64,000 nucleotides of DNA from Gynuella sp050296195 (GTDB lineage: Bacteria > Pseudomonadota > Gammaproteobacteria > Pseudomonadales > Natronospirillaceae): assembly GCF_050296195.1 (NCBI RefSeq), contig NZ_JBNKRB010000012.1. One strand, written 5' to 3'. The notes beneath the pieces were generated by a model, which saw only the letters and a list, made by a program, of their open reading frames with translations, ran no database searches and was not told where the DNA came from. The position numbers and the translations under genes are program-made. This document shows positions 1 through 9,185 of this stretch, in pieces. Numbering within the stretch: position 1 is the stretch's first letter; each line of letters starts with the position of its first letter.

Positions 1-225
1 TCCAGCCTCGCCATGAAAACCGGCTCCAAGTTCCGGTATGATCGACAAAACCGGGAACTGATCCAGATATCCAGCCGTCAATACCGCATCAGTCAGGCCG
101 GCCAGTTCATCGTCTGATACCGACTTTAGCGTCTTCCCCCAATAGACCACCTCTGGCAGTCCATGTTGACAGGATTTGATGACTATCGACGACCGTGCGC
201 CATGCAGGCGATACCAGACATTCAT
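1..225 (-). CDS. Alpha-galactosidase (GH36), N-terminal part, cut by window edge
   Basis: Only the first 75 codons are in the window; the reading frame stays open to base 1. The ATG at 223-225 has an AGGAG ribosome site 8 nt upstream. The protein begins MNVWYRLHG and contains LPEVVYWGKTL and a later IIPELGAGFHG. This matches the beta-sandwich N-terminal domain of GH36 alpha-galactosidases, which hydrolyse melibiose and raffinose-type alpha-1,6-galactosides. The catalytic (beta/alpha)8 barrel would lie outside the window. It is divergent from melR at 327, which fits a melibiose or galactoside utilisation locus. No signal peptide is seen, so a cytoplasmic enzyme is expected. The family call rests on a short N-terminal stretch. 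Confidence 0.68.
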   Translation of the reverse strand, partial: MNVWYRLHGARSSIVIKSCQHGLPEVVYWGKTLKSVSDDELAGLTDAVLTAGYLDQFPVLSIIPELGAGFHGEAG

Positions 226-326
226 GAATACGACTCCTCGTTAATTTTTTAACAGTTTAGGTTGCCAGATCCTTCCGGGATATCCCAAAATGGCGAAATT
301 ATTTCCCAAAAAGTAAGGTTAGTGCA
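226..326. promoter_or_regulatory. Divergent melR / alpha-galactosidase control region
   Basis: This 101-bp gap separates the two divergent starts. It holds a perfect 10-bp palindrome GGGATATCCC at 277-286 and two direct copies of TCCCAAAA at 283-290 and 304-311, 21 bp apart (two helical turns). Such phased repeats are what one expects for an AraC-family regulator binding as a dimer, so MelR is the obvious candidate. That assignment is inference from position. No convincing sigma-70 -35/-10 pair was identified. Confidence 0.4.
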
Positions 327-1181
327 GTGCAACAAGACAGCCCTCTGGGCCTGTTCGATCATCCCCAGCAAATTGTCTTTGAGGCTCACAAGCCCTGGGT
401 CATGGAACACAACCACTGGCATGGTCACCTGGAAGTGAATATCCCCTTTGGCCAGCCCGTCAGCTACTCCTTTAATGGCCAGGATGTTCTGATTCCAGCA
501 GACCAGGTATCAATCTTCTGGGGTGCACATGTTCATCGACTGACCAACAGTCACGACTGTCCGTTTATGGGAATTCTGAACCTTCCGGTACATCTGTTTT
601 TATCCTGGCCACTGGAACACAGTCTGGTTAACCGCTTGATGAATGGCGCAGTATTGACCGCCAGACAGGAAAACCTGTTGAGCCAACAGCAATTGATTAA
701 ATGGCGGGAGGAATACGAGGATGGGGATCAGCAGCTGCGGCAATTGGTTGAACAGGAGCTGATCTTGTTATTACGAAAACTGAGTCATTATGGCTGGCGC
801 GAAGTTCTGAGTGACAGAGCAAGTAGCCGGAGTCAGCATTTTGGTCATCCGTCCAGCTTCACCCATATCCAAAAAATTTTGCAGTTTATTGCGCGGAATT
901 ATGATCGCCGAATTACCGTGGTGGATATTGCTGAGCATGTCAATCTCCACCCAAAATACGTCATGCAGCATTTTCATCGGGTGATGAGAATGACAGTCAA
1001 GCGTTACGTCAATTCCCTGCGAACCAGTCACGCCCGGGCGCTGCTATCAGACACCTCACGCCCCATCATGGATATTGCACTGGCAGTAGGCTTCAGTTCC
1101 ACCAGCCGGCTGTACGACGCCTTCAAGAAAGAAGTTGGCATGACACCTAAACAGTATCGTGACAGCTTTCAGCGCAAATAA
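327..1181 (+). CDS. melR: MelR, AraC-family activator of melibiose use
   Basis: Transcription activator of 284 aa. The N-terminal segment SPLGLFDHPQQIVFEAHKPW followed by MEHNHWHGHLEVNIPFG is nearly identical to my recollection of enterobacterial MelR, including the cupin-type sugar-binding fold. The C-terminal ~100 residues hold the two helix-turn-helix motifs of the AraC family (around ITVVDIAEHVNLHPKYVMQHF and PIMDIALAVGFSSTSRLYDAF, ending with GMTPKQYR). I take the GTG at 327, with AAGG 8 nt upstream; a second GTG lies at 322. In enterobacteria MelR responds to melibiose and activates melAB. Here the divergent partner is a GH36 rather than the GH4 enzyme MelA, so the regulator is conserved but the enzyme differs. 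Confidence 0.88.
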   Translation: MQQDSPLGLFDHPQQIVFEAHKPWVMEHNHWHGHLEVNIPFGQPVSYSFNGQDVLIPADQVSIFWGAHVHRLTNSHDCPFMGILNLPVHLFLSWPLEHSLVNRLMNGAVLTARQENLLSQQQLIKWREEYEDGDQQLRQLVEQELILLLRKLSHYGWREVLSDRASSRSQHFGHPSSFTHIQKILQFIARNYDRRITVVDIAEHVNLHPKYVMQHFHRVMRMTVKRYVNSLRTSHARALLSDTSRPIMDIALAVGFSSTSRLYDAFKKEVGMTPKQYRDSFQRK

Positions 1182-1183
1182 CC

Positions 1184-1447
1184 TTATCGTTTCTTTTCTG
1201 ATACAACTTTGATGCCGATTTCCACTGCTTCTTCCACTTTTTTGCGCATTTCCCCAAGTTCCTGGCGCGATAGATAAAATGCCATATCCACAGAATGGCG
1301 GTAATAACGTGGTGGCAGATGATTAAGTGCCACGCAAGCGATATCCTCAAGCTCACTGATTTCGAACGACTGTTGCTGATGCTTTTGATACAGCTCTTCA
1401 ACCACCAGGTTTTCATAAAAATTCTTGATATCCGCTTCGATCGTCAT
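1184..1447 (-). CDS. ComFB-like small protein (possible c-di-GMP receptor)
   Basis: An 87-aa protein with the ComFB signature: a conserved acidic N-terminal helix (ADIKNFYENLVVEEL) followed by ELEDIACVALNHLPPRY, the DI-ALN-LPPRY motif that defines the family. The Cys pair present in many ComFB proteins is missing. ComFB was named from the Bacillus late-competence operon, and family members have more recently been described as cyclic di-nucleotide receptors. Its ATG overlaps the stop region of the upstream EAL gene by 4 nt, so the two are translationally coupled. That coupling supports a role in c-di-GMP sensing. Its 3' end lies 2 bp from the convergent melR stop. Confidence 0.75.
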   Translation of the reverse strand: MTIEADIKNFYENLVVEELYQKHQQQSFEISELEDIACVALNHLPPRYYRHSVDMAFYLSRQELGEMRKKVEEAVEIGIKVVSEKKR

Positions 1448-3687
1448 AGTATTTGTCCCTGCTTGATAAATGCGACAAATTCATCGCGAGGTAATGGCTT
1501 ACTGAAATAATAGCCCTGTATTTCATTACTGCCATGTTTCTTCAACCACTCAACCTGCACTTTGGTTTCGACACCTTCGGTAATAATTTTGAGATTCAAC
1601 GCATGAGCCATTTGAATAATAGCTTCGACCAGCGTTTCATTGGAACGGTTACCAGGGATACCAACCACGAAGCTGCGATCGATCTTGAGTTTGTCCAGAG
1701 GAAAACCATTTAACGTGGATAACGATGAATAGCCGGTACCAAAATCATCTATGGCCAGAGCGACACCGAGCTCCTGCAAACGCTTCATGATTTCAACCGA
1801 AGCATCAAGGTCATGCATCAAATGGCTTTCGGTAATTTCCAGCTCCAACTGATCGTAAGGCATCCCAGTGGTACTTACGATTTCCCGGATCATGTTGACC
1901 AATCCGGTATGACGAAACTGTCCTGCCGAGAGGTTAACCGCCACAACGGCCTGATCAATGATGCCCTGTTGTTTCAGTTCCCCCCAAAATTCACACGCCT
2001 GACGCAACACCCAGTCACCGATGGGAATAATCATGCCGGTTGCCTCGGCCACAGAGATGAACTCATCCGGCGGGACATTCCCCAGCCCAGGATGTTGCCA
2101 TCGTAACAGAGCCTCTGCACCGACAATAAGCCCGGTAGATAGGCTGATCTGTGGCTGAAAGCACAAGTACAACTCATCTCTTTCAAGTGCCGTTTCCAAC
2201 CCTTTCTCCAACATTCGCTGACGCTCGTAGGCTTCGCCCATGGCCGGATGATAAAAGATGGTTTTCTGATCCTGCGACAATCGCAAAGCAGTTTGACAAC
2301 GTGATATCAAAGAACCGGCCCTATCATTGTCGGTAATGACCGTACTGGCTATTCTGACCCGCATCAGAAATTCCAGTTCACCCAGGCCATAAGGTCGCGC
2401 CAGCCGATGATGAATTTTTTCCATCAGTTCCAGCAGGGAATCCTGATCCGTCGATAACACTGTCATACCAAACACTTCGTCAGCCCACCGATAACCAGCC
2501 CGTAACACCCGATAGTCGGTTGTGAGAGTATTCATACGCTCGGCGATTTCGGAACTGACCATGTCGACATGGTTTTGCCCGTGGGAGGACAAAACATCAT
2601 CATAACCATGGAACTGGATCAATAATAAATAACTGATACCGTGACGATTATTATTCTGGAGGTCTTCGTATAGTTGAAAACGGTTGTACAGACGAGTCAC
2701 TGGATCGTGGGAAGCACGATAAACCAATTCATTTTTGATACGCTCCTGTTCGGTCACGTCCTCCATGTAGACATGCAGCTGTGGCGGTGACGACAAATAA
2801 TGTACCCGATACTGAAACTGTCGATAACCCAAAGCACCAAACCAATCACGATGAGGCGGATCAGAGTTTTTGATCTCCTCAAGCAACGAGGTCAGGTTCT
2901 TGGGCAACAATGCGGAAACATTCTGAGGCGGCATTTTCAAAACGTTCAACAACTGATAAGAAGCTGGATTGGCATACGCAACCTGACCATCTTCGGTAAG
3001 GCTCATAACCGGATGCGGGTTATATTCCGGAAAAGCCTGCAGCATTCTGATTTTGCTGTGCTTGACTATCAACAGGTACAACAACCAGCCAAGCAGAGAA
3101 AATACCACCAGAACGATCATACTCAATGCGACAGTCAATATAGTCAGGCGCGAAATTTCATGGTCATGTGCAGTCGAGGCATTGAGTTCGAACCGGTCAA
3201 AAAAGTCACTGATCTCAGCCATGACCGGATGCATTTTTATTTCCAGCTGTAACATCTGCTGTAGCCGATACTGCACAGCCAAGTGATTGATGGGTGACTG
3301 CCCCAACTCAGTAATGATAATACCGGCGGTGACAAAATAAGTTTGCAGCAGACTGTCAAGCTGGCTTACTGCGTCCATATTCGCCAGTTGCCGCTGCAGC
3401 TGTTTCATCTCGATAGAAACCTGTTCATGCAGCTCATCTGCTGTAGCCCGAAACTGATCCGGATGAAGCTGCTCAAAATAGGCTCCAAAAATGACTCGCT
3501 CATAACGATCCAAGTACACCTGAAGTTCGCTAAGTGCCCTATCATTTACATAGGTTTCGGAGGCACTGCTCAGCAACTGGTCCCGCAACTGTACGCCAGT
3601 TTTCAATGCCAGCAGACTGGTGACAATCCCAGTGCCCAGTACGCCCAACAATGCCAGTGTCAGGTAAGTATTCAGAAATACACGCAC
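1444..3687 (-). CDS. Membrane sensor with degenerate GGDEF and intact EAL domain
   Basis: A 747-aa inner-membrane protein. There is one TM helix near residues 8-28, a ~150-residue periplasmic helical sensor, a second TM near 182-208, then a PAS-like region (FPEYNPHPVMSLTEDGQVAYANPASYQLL). A GGDEF-like domain and a C-terminal EAL domain follow. The GGDEF signature is replaced by WADEV, so diguanylate cyclase activity is unlikely. The EAL domain keeps EALLRW, LELEITES, AIDDFGTGYSS and LKIDRSFV, so c-di-GMP phosphodiesterase activity is expected, with the GGDEF-like part possibly regulatory. It is the first gene of a two-gene operon with the ComFB-like gene. Confidence 0.88.
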   Translation of the reverse strand: MRVFLNTYLTLALLGVLGTGIVTSLLALKTGVQLRDQLLSSASETYVNDRALSELQVYLDRYERVIFGAYFEQLHPDQFRATADELHEQVSIEMKQLQRQLANMDAVSQLDSLLQTYFVTAGIIITELGQSPINHLAVQYRLQQMLQLEIKMHPVMAEISDFFDRFELNASTAHDHEISRLTILTVALSMIVLVVFSLLGWLLYLLIVKHSKIRMLQAFPEYNPHPVMSLTEDGQVAYANPASYQLLNVLKMPPQNVSALLPKNLTSLLEEIKNSDPPHRDWFGALGYRQFQYRVHYLSSPPQLHVYMEDVTEQERIKNELVYRASHDPVTRLYNRFQLYEDLQNNNRHGISYLLLIQFHGYDDVLSSHGQNHVDMVSSEIAERMNTLTTDYRVLRAGYRWADEVFGMTVLSTDQDSLLELMEKIHHRLARPYGLGELEFLMRVRIASTVITDNDRAGSLISRCQTALRLSQDQKTIFYHPAMGEAYERQRMLEKGLETALERDELYLCFQPQISLSTGLIVGAEALLRWQHPGLGNVPPDEFISVAEATGMIIPIGDWVLRQACEFWGELKQQGIIDQAVVAVNLSAGQFRHTGLVNMIREIVSTTGMPYDQLELEITESHLMHDLDASVEIMKRLQELGVALAIDDFGTGYSSLSTLNGFPLDKLKIDRSFVVGIPGNRSNETLVEAIIQMAHALNLKIITEGVETKVQVEWLKKHGSNEIQGYYFSKPLPRDEFVAFIKQGQIL

Positions 3688-3868
3688 ATCGTCACTTCCA
3701 TGGTTTTTAACAATAAGCTTAGCACTTGAATCAGATAAATAACGGGAAAATATATCCGTTCGTTAACCAGATCAGATTTTGACGCATGGAAATAATCGTA
3801 TAAGTGTCTTCATTTGGAGAAAGAGGTATGGAGGGTATTTAAAACTGATCAACAGCGCAGAATTTGTA

Positions 3869-3905
3869 TCGATAAGCGGGCCTTTTTTACGTCAAAGGCC
3901 CGGAT
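3869..3905 (-). terminator. Probable terminator hairpin downstream of parC
   Basis: Between parC and the EAL gene there is an inverted repeat GGGCCTTT / AAAGGCCC around 3876-3903 with a loop of about ten nucleotides. It lies within 50 bp of the parC stop. The arms are GC-rich at one side and A/T-rich at the other. A clean terminal U-run on the minus strand is not obvious, so termination is inferred. Confidence 0.4.
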
Positions 3906-3917
3906 CAAAACATAGAC

Positions 3918-6167
3918 TTACTGCGAATCAGTCATCATAGAGGAAACATTTTGGAATCCACGAGGCAACTTGTTACCGCGACGACCACGCTCACCACGAT
4001 AGTGCTCAAGATCTCCAGAACGCAGTTTAAGATTACGTTTACCGGCGGAAATGACCAGAATATCGTTTGTCGACACAATAATCGCGCCAATCATATATTC
4101 CTGACCGGCTTTAAACCGATCAGTTGGAATACCGATCATTTTATTGCCTTTACCCTTGGCAAGCTCTGGCAAATCCTGCACTGGGAAAACCAACAAACGC
4201 CCCTCGTTACTGACCACAGCAATCAGGTCTGTTTCCTTCTGCCGAACCATAGACGGCATCATAACGTCTGCACCGTCGGGAACGTTTATGACCGCTTTAC
4301 CTGCTTTGTTTTTGCTATCGAGATCTTCAAGCCGAGCAACAAAACCGTAACCTGCAGTCGTACACAGCAATACCTGTTGATCCGATGCTCCCATTAACAT
4401 GCCTTTAAATTCGGCACCGGGTGGAGGATTGATGCGACCACTTAGCGGCTCTCCCTGCCCCCGGGCAGACGGTAATGTATGCGCGGCAACGCTGTATGAC
4501 CGCCCGGTGGAATCCAGTAACAACACATTCTGGTTGGACTTGCCTCTGACACAGGAGGCATATTCATCGCCAGCTTTATACGACAACCCGGAAACATCAA
4601 AGTCATGGCCTTTCGCCGAACGAATCCAGCCTTTACGCGACAAAACCACAGTGATCGGATCAGCAGATACCAGTTGCTCTTCGCTCAGAGCCTTGGCTTC
4701 GGCACGCTGAACAATAGGCGTCCGACGATCATCACCAAATTTTTCCGCGGCTTCCATCAATTCTTTTTTAATCAGCGTCCGCATACGTGCCGGACTACCC
4801 AGAATCTTCTGCAGCTTTTCCCGGTCTTGAGCCAATTCTTCCTGCTCACCCCGAATCTTCATTTCCTCAAGCTTGGCCAAATGCCGCAACTTCAGCTCAA
4901 GGATGGCTTCAGCCTGGGTATCGGTAAGATTGAAACGTGACATCAGGACCGGCTTGGGCTCATCCTCATGACGAATAATCTCGATGACTTCATCGATATT
5001 TAAAAAGGCAATCAACAAACCATCAAGGACGTGCAACCTGGCTTCGACTTTCTCAAGTCGATAATTCAACCGGCGGGTCACAGTATCAGTACGAAACGAC
5101 AGCCATTCAGTCAGTATCCGGTTCAACGGTTTAACCTGCGGCCGGCCATCGACACCGATCATGTTCAGGTTCACCCGGTAGGTTCGCTCCAGATCCGTGG
5201 TAGCAAATAAATGTGCCATCACTTCTTCCACATCAATCCGGTTTGAGCGTGGTTCAATGACCAGGCGGGTCGGATTTTCATGGTCTGACTCATCACGCAG
5301 ATCAGATACCATGGGCAGTTTTTTGGCCTGCATCTGTTGGGCGATCTGTTCCATGATTTTGGAACCCGAAACCTGATGCGGTAAATCGGTGATAATAATA
5401 TCACCGTTCTCACGCATATATCTGGCCCGCATCCGCAACGAACCACGACCACTCTCGTAGATCTTCTGAATGTCTTCCCGGGACGAAATCAGCTCCGCCG
5501 CCGTCGGATAATCCGGACCTTTAATATGAGTCATCAATTCCGGAACTGTCGCTTCCGGATTGTCCAGCAAATGGATGCAGGCTGAGACCGTTTCACGCAG
5601 ATTATGTGGCGGAATGTCCGTTGCCATACCAACAGCGATACCTGTTACCCCATTGAGCAGCACATGAGGTACCTGGGCCGGTAATATAGCGGGTTCATCC
5701 ATCGTGCCGTCAAAATTTGGCAACCATTCCACAGTGCCCTGTCCCAACTCACTCAGCAGCAGCTCCGCGAATTTTGACAACCGTGACTCGGTATAACGCA
5801 TGGCGGCAAAGGATTTAGGATCGTCCGGAGATCCCCAGTTGCCCTGCCCGTCCACTAGCGGATAGCGATAAGAAAATGGCTGAGCCATCAACACCATCGC
5901 TTCGTAGCAGGCAGAGTCTCCATGAGGGTGGTACTTACCCAACACGTCACCTACCGTTCGGGCAGATTTCTTATATTTTGAACTCGCCTTCAGGCCGAGT
6001 TCACTCATGGCATAAATGATTCTACGCTGAACGGGCTTCAACCCGTCACCCAGATGCGGTAGAGCCCGGTCCAGAATCACGTACATGGAGTAGTTGAGGT
6101 AGGCCTGCTCAGTAAACTGGCTAAGCGAGGTGGTCTCCACTCCGTCTTGGAATTTGGGGTCAGACAT
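3918..6167 (-). CDS. parC: DNA topoisomerase IV subunit A
   Basis: ParC cuts and rejoins DNA to decatenate daughter chromosomes, acting with ParE. The 749-aa length matches the family. The N-terminal breakage-reunion domain shows LDRALPHLGDGLKPVQRRI, the HPHGDSACYEA segment and the active-site tyrosine in AAMRYTESRL (Tyr125). The positions tied to quinolone resistance in E. coli (Ser80, Glu84) correspond to Ser85 and Glu89 here and carry the wild-type residues. The C-terminal third is the beta-pinwheel DNA-wrapping domain. parE is not adjacent in this window. The upstream region holds no other gene on this strand, so it is probably transcribed alone. Confidence 0.97.
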   Translation of the reverse strand: MSDPKFQDGVETTSLSQFTEQAYLNYSMYVILDRALPHLGDGLKPVQRRIIYAMSELGLKASSKYKKSARTVGDVLGKYHPHGDSACYEAMVLMAQPFSYRYPLVDGQGNWGSPDDPKSFAAMRYTESRLSKFAELLLSELGQGTVEWLPNFDGTMDEPAILPAQVPHVLLNGVTGIAVGMATDIPPHNLRETVSACIHLLDNPEATVPELMTHIKGPDYPTAAELISSREDIQKIYESGRGSLRMRARYMRENGDIIITDLPHQVSGSKIMEQIAQQMQAKKLPMVSDLRDESDHENPTRLVIEPRSNRIDVEEVMAHLFATTDLERTYRVNLNMIGVDGRPQVKPLNRILTEWLSFRTDTVTRRLNYRLEKVEARLHVLDGLLIAFLNIDEVIEIIRHEDEPKPVLMSRFNLTDTQAEAILELKLRHLAKLEEMKIRGEQEELAQDREKLQKILGSPARMRTLIKKELMEAAEKFGDDRRTPIVQRAEAKALSEEQLVSADPITVVLSRKGWIRSAKGHDFDVSGLSYKAGDEYASCVRGKSNQNVLLLDSTGRSYSVAAHTLPSARGQGEPLSGRINPPPGAEFKGMLMGASDQQVLLCTTAGYGFVARLEDLDSKNKAGKAVINVPDGADVMMPSMVRQKETDLIAVVSNEGRLLVFPVQDLPELAKGKGNKMIGIPTDRFKAGQEYMIGAIIVSTNDILVISAGKRNLKLRSGDLEHYRGERGRRGNKLPRGFQNVSSMMTDSQ

Positions 6168-6419
6168 AAATTCAATGATATCAATGGTTTAATTTCAGCG
6201 CGTAGTGTGTCAGTTGAGACCCAAAAAGACAATTACAGCCTTGTAAACCTGCCCGCTTGACAAAACAAACGCCCAAATAGGCATAGATACACAAAATATA
6301 CTTAATTTTTTCTAACTAGGTCCGTTAACATATTGAACTAGTTCTCATTTTGAAGTGAAATACCGTTTCGAAAATAACCAGTGATGGGTTGTCTTTAAGT
6401 TGTCTGTTGTGGAGTTTTT

Positions 6420-6671
6420 ATGAAAGCCATCATTACCCTGCTGATCTCGGCTGCCTTATTGGTCAGTACGCCCGTGGTCATGGCAGGAAATCTAGTGTCA
6501 GTGCATGATCAGTGTGGCCAGAATGCCCACTCCCGAAATTGCTCTGCGAATAAACAGGAGGTCTCCCAGACCCCCCATTTGAATACAACCGGACCGCTGT
6601 TGACCATGGCACTGGTTATATTGTTAACATTGATTGTCAGAGAAAAAAACAGCAGCAGTATGACCGAATAA
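6420..6671 (+). CDS. Small exported protein of unknown function
   Basis: An 83-aa protein with a clear Sec signal peptide (MKAIITLLISAALLVSTPVVMA, cleavage after AMA-like VMA), two Cys residues in DQCGQNAHSRNCSANK, and a second hydrophobic segment near the C-terminus (GPLLTMALVILLTLIV) followed by charged residues. It could therefore be anchored in the inner membrane with a short periplasmic loop. The ribosome site TGGAG lies 6 nt before the ATG. I do not recognise a family. It precedes the penicillin-acylase gene by 117 bp, with no obvious terminator between, so co-transcription is possible. Confidence 0.6.
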   Translation: MKAIITLLISAALLVSTPVVMAGNLVSVHDQCGQNAHSRNCSANKQEVSQTPHLNTTGPLLTMALVILLTLIVREKNSSSMTE

Positions 6672-6788
6672 GCATCCGATCAAAGGACAAAGGCAACTCT
6701 CCGGCAATTTAGCTCCCCCGGCTTTCTAATCTTCCCCCTTTTCCCTACCATAGTCCGACAATTTTCAATCTGACTCGGGTAAAGTCTT

Positions 6789-9140
6789 ATGATTAGACTG
6801 GTGCGTGTTTTCTTCTACTTCTTCTGTCTGATCTTGATGCTGGTGTCAGCATTAGGCGTCACTACCTACATTAATTTGCAGGGCAGTCTGCCCAGGCTTG
6901 AAGGGCAGCTCAACGATGTGCCCGTTCGTCAGAGCATTAATATTTCCCGAGACAGCAACGGCGTTCCTCTGATTGAGGCGGGACAACGCAGTGACACTGC
7001 CTTTGCCATCGGTTTTCTACATGCTCAGGAACGTTTCTTTCAAATGGATCTGTTACGTCGCAATGCTGCGGGTGAACTCAGTGAACTGATCGGTCCGTCG
7101 GCACTTGAGCGGGATAAACACAACCGGAAGTTTCAGCTGAGACAACGTGCCGAGAACATGGTAAAAGCCATTCCCAGCGACCAGAGAACGTTGCTACAAG
7201 CTTATGCAGAAGGTGTAAACTATGGTCTGCACAATTTGAAAAGCCGTCCCTTTGAGTACTGGCTGCTCAGACAAAAACCCCTGGACTGGCAAGTCAGCGA
7301 CAGTCTTTTATGTCTACTGTCCATGTATCTGAACCTGCAACAGGGCGATGGTGGATTTGAGCGGTCCATGCAGGTACTCAAAGACTCTATGCCAGCCGCC
7401 TGGTACAACTTTCTACAACCCAGGAGCGGACAGTGGGATGCTATGATTACCGACCCACAACCTCAGAATCCTCTCCTGATTCCCGACTCCGATTGGCCTG
7501 CTTTCTCATCCCAACAGGCCAGCATTGCTGCTCAGCCTGCGTTAGGATCCAATAACTGGGCCATTGGTGGCAATTTGTCCACGACTGGTAGTGCCATGGT
7601 AGCCAATGATCTCCATCTGACCCTTGGAGTCCCCAATATCTGGTATCGGGCTTCCTGGCTGGATATCCAGCTACAGCGGCAATTAACGGGTATCACCCTG
7701 CCTGGGACCCCATTTATGATCACCGGCAGCAACGGCCATATTGCCTGGGGCTTTACCAATGCCTATGGCGACTGGAGCGACATCATCACATTGCAGACCA
7801 ATGACTCCGATACCATGTATCTGACGGCAACAGGCTGGGAAAGTTTCACCATCGATCAGGAAAAAATTTATATCAACGATGGCACTTCAGTGCTCGAACC
7901 TGTCCGCCTTACACGTTGGGGACCAGTCATTGGCCAGGATAACCAAGGGCGCCCGCTGGCCATTAAATGGGTGGCACTGGAGCATGATGGAACCAATGCT
8001 AATCTGGTGCGACTGGAAGCAGCAAATACAGTGGATGAAGCGCTCGCCTATGCCCCTCTCATCGGAATCCCACACCAAAACCTCGCAGTTGCAGACAGTC
8101 AGGGCAACATAGGCTGGACTATCGCTGGCCGTATTCCCAAACGGGTTGGTTTGGATGGTGAGTTCCCTTCAGACTGGTCCCGAGGCGATAAATCCTGGCA
8201 GGGTTTTCTGGCACCAGAACAATATCCGATGGTCAAACGTGATCGAAATGGCCGCATCTGGACCGCGAATTCCCAGGTGGTTTCTGGTGACGAGCTGAAA
8301 AAAATCGGCAACAGCGGCTATGACATTGGCGCTCGTGCGCAACAGATACGTGACGATCTGGAGGCGAAAACAGAGTTTTCAGAAGCAGATCTGTTGGCGA
8401 TCCAGCTGGATGACCGGGCCATCTTTTTACAACGCTGGCATGAACTGATGATAGGCCTGCTGGATGATCCAGCCGTCAATCACCAATCAGGCGTGGACAG
8501 CATTCTGAAAAACTGGCAGGGCAGAGCGAGTAAAAACTCCGTTGCTTACCGTCTGGTTCGACAGTTCCGTAATGAAGTTATCGATCAGACGATTGGCAGG
8601 CTTTATCAACAAATCAAAGAACAGAGCCGCTTTTTTTCGATCCCTGCTGTCATAGAGTATGTTGATTATCCAGCCTGGGCACTGGTATCAGAACAGCCCG
8701 AACATCTATTACCGGAAGGATATGACTCCTGGCAGGTGTTCCTGGTGACCTGTCTGAATAACAGCATTGATGATTTAACCGAAGATGGTAAAGGGCCCCT
8801 GAAACAGCAGACCTGGGGGAAATACAATACTCTGAATCTGACCCATCCGCTTACCAGGGCACTGCCTTTTCTATCATCCTGGCTGAATATGCCACAAGAA
8901 CCCGTAGATGGTGATGATTATATGCCCAGAGTGCAGGGTCCTGCATTTGGTAGCTCTGATCGTATGGTCGTCAGTCCCGGTCATGAGCAGAGTGGTATAT
9001 TCAACATGCCAACCAGCCAGGCCGGCCATCCGATGTCACCTTATTATGGTAAAGGCCATCAGGACTGGGTTCAGGGACGTGCCAGTTCATTTTTGCCGGG
9101 TCCGACCCAGTGGACACTTGAAATAAGGCCAGAGGAATAA
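6789..9140 (+). CDS. Penicillin acylase family Ntn-hydrolase (S45)
   Basis: A 783-aa member of the S45 penicillin amidase/acyl-homoserine lactone acylase superfamily. Such proteins self-cleave into alpha and beta chains and hydrolyse amide bonds. The N-terminus has a hydrophobic helix (residues 7-28) acting as signal or anchor. The alpha-chain motif DSNGVPLIEA..SDTAFAIGFLHAQERFFQMDLLRR is typical. The nucleophile is Ser254 in LGSNNWAIGG, preceded by the spacer peptide; further family motifs are AWGFTNAYGDWSD and GPAFGSSDRMVV. The substrate cannot be told from sequence: beta-lactams, N-acyl amino acids and acyl-homoserine lactones are all used by relatives. Confidence in the family is high, in the substrate low. 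Confidence 0.9.
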   Translation: MIRLVRVFFYFFCLILMLVSALGVTTYINLQGSLPRLEGQLNDVPVRQSINISRDSNGVPLIEAGQRSDTAFAIGFLHAQERFFQMDLLRRNAAGELSELIGPSALERDKHNRKFQLRQRAENMVKAIPSDQRTLLQAYAEGVNYGLHNLKSRPFEYWLLRQKPLDWQVSDSLLCLLSMYLNLQQGDGGFERSMQVLKDSMPAAWYNFLQPRSGQWDAMITDPQPQNPLLIPDSDWPAFSSQQASIAAQPALGSNNWAIGGNLSTTGSAMVANDLHLTLGVPNIWYRASWLDIQLQRQLTGITLPGTPFMITGSNGHIAWGFTNAYGDWSDIITLQTNDSDTMYLTATGWESFTIDQEKIYINDGTSVLEPVRLTRWGPVIGQDNQGRPLAIKWVALEHDGTNANLVRLEAANTVDEALAYAPLIGIPHQNLAVADSQGNIGWTIAGRIPKRVGLDGEFPSDWSRGDKSWQGFLAPEQYPMVKRDRNGRIWTANSQVVSGDELKKIGNSGYDIGARAQQIRDDLEAKTEFSEADLLAIQLDDRAIFLQRWHELMIGLLDDPAVNHQSGVDSILKNWQGRASKNSVAYRLVRQFRNEVIDQTIGRLYQQIKEQSRFFSIPAVIEYVDYPAWALVSEQPEHLLPEGYDSWQVFLVTCLNNSIDDLTEDGKGPLKQQTWGKYNTLNLTHPLTRALPFLSSWLNMPQEPVDGDDYMPRVQGPAFGSSDRMVVSPGHEQSGIFNMPTSQAGHPMSPYYGKGHQDWVQGRASSFLPGPTQWTLEIRPEE

Positions 9141-9145
9141 AAACA

Positions 9146-9175
9146 GAACGCCTGATCTGAGAAGGTCAGGCGTTC
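9146..9175. terminator. Bidirectional terminator between convergent genes
   Basis: A perfect 10-bp inverted repeat (GAACGCCTGA at 9146-9155 and TCAGGCGTTC at 9166-9175, loop of 10 nt) sits exactly in the 45-bp gap between the penicillin-acylase stop and the cytochrome b561 stop. An A-run (aataaaaac) precedes it, giving a U-run for the minus strand. Confidence 0.75.
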
Positions 9176-9185
9176 ATGATAATTG

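Noticed and set aside
6675..6730. GEMM/c-di-GMP riboswitch-like motif (AAAGGACAAAGGCAACTC, then CTCCGGC) before the acylase gene
   Set aside because: Some conserved-looking blocks are there, but the GGGACGCAAAGCC core and the P1-P2 pairing could not be found.
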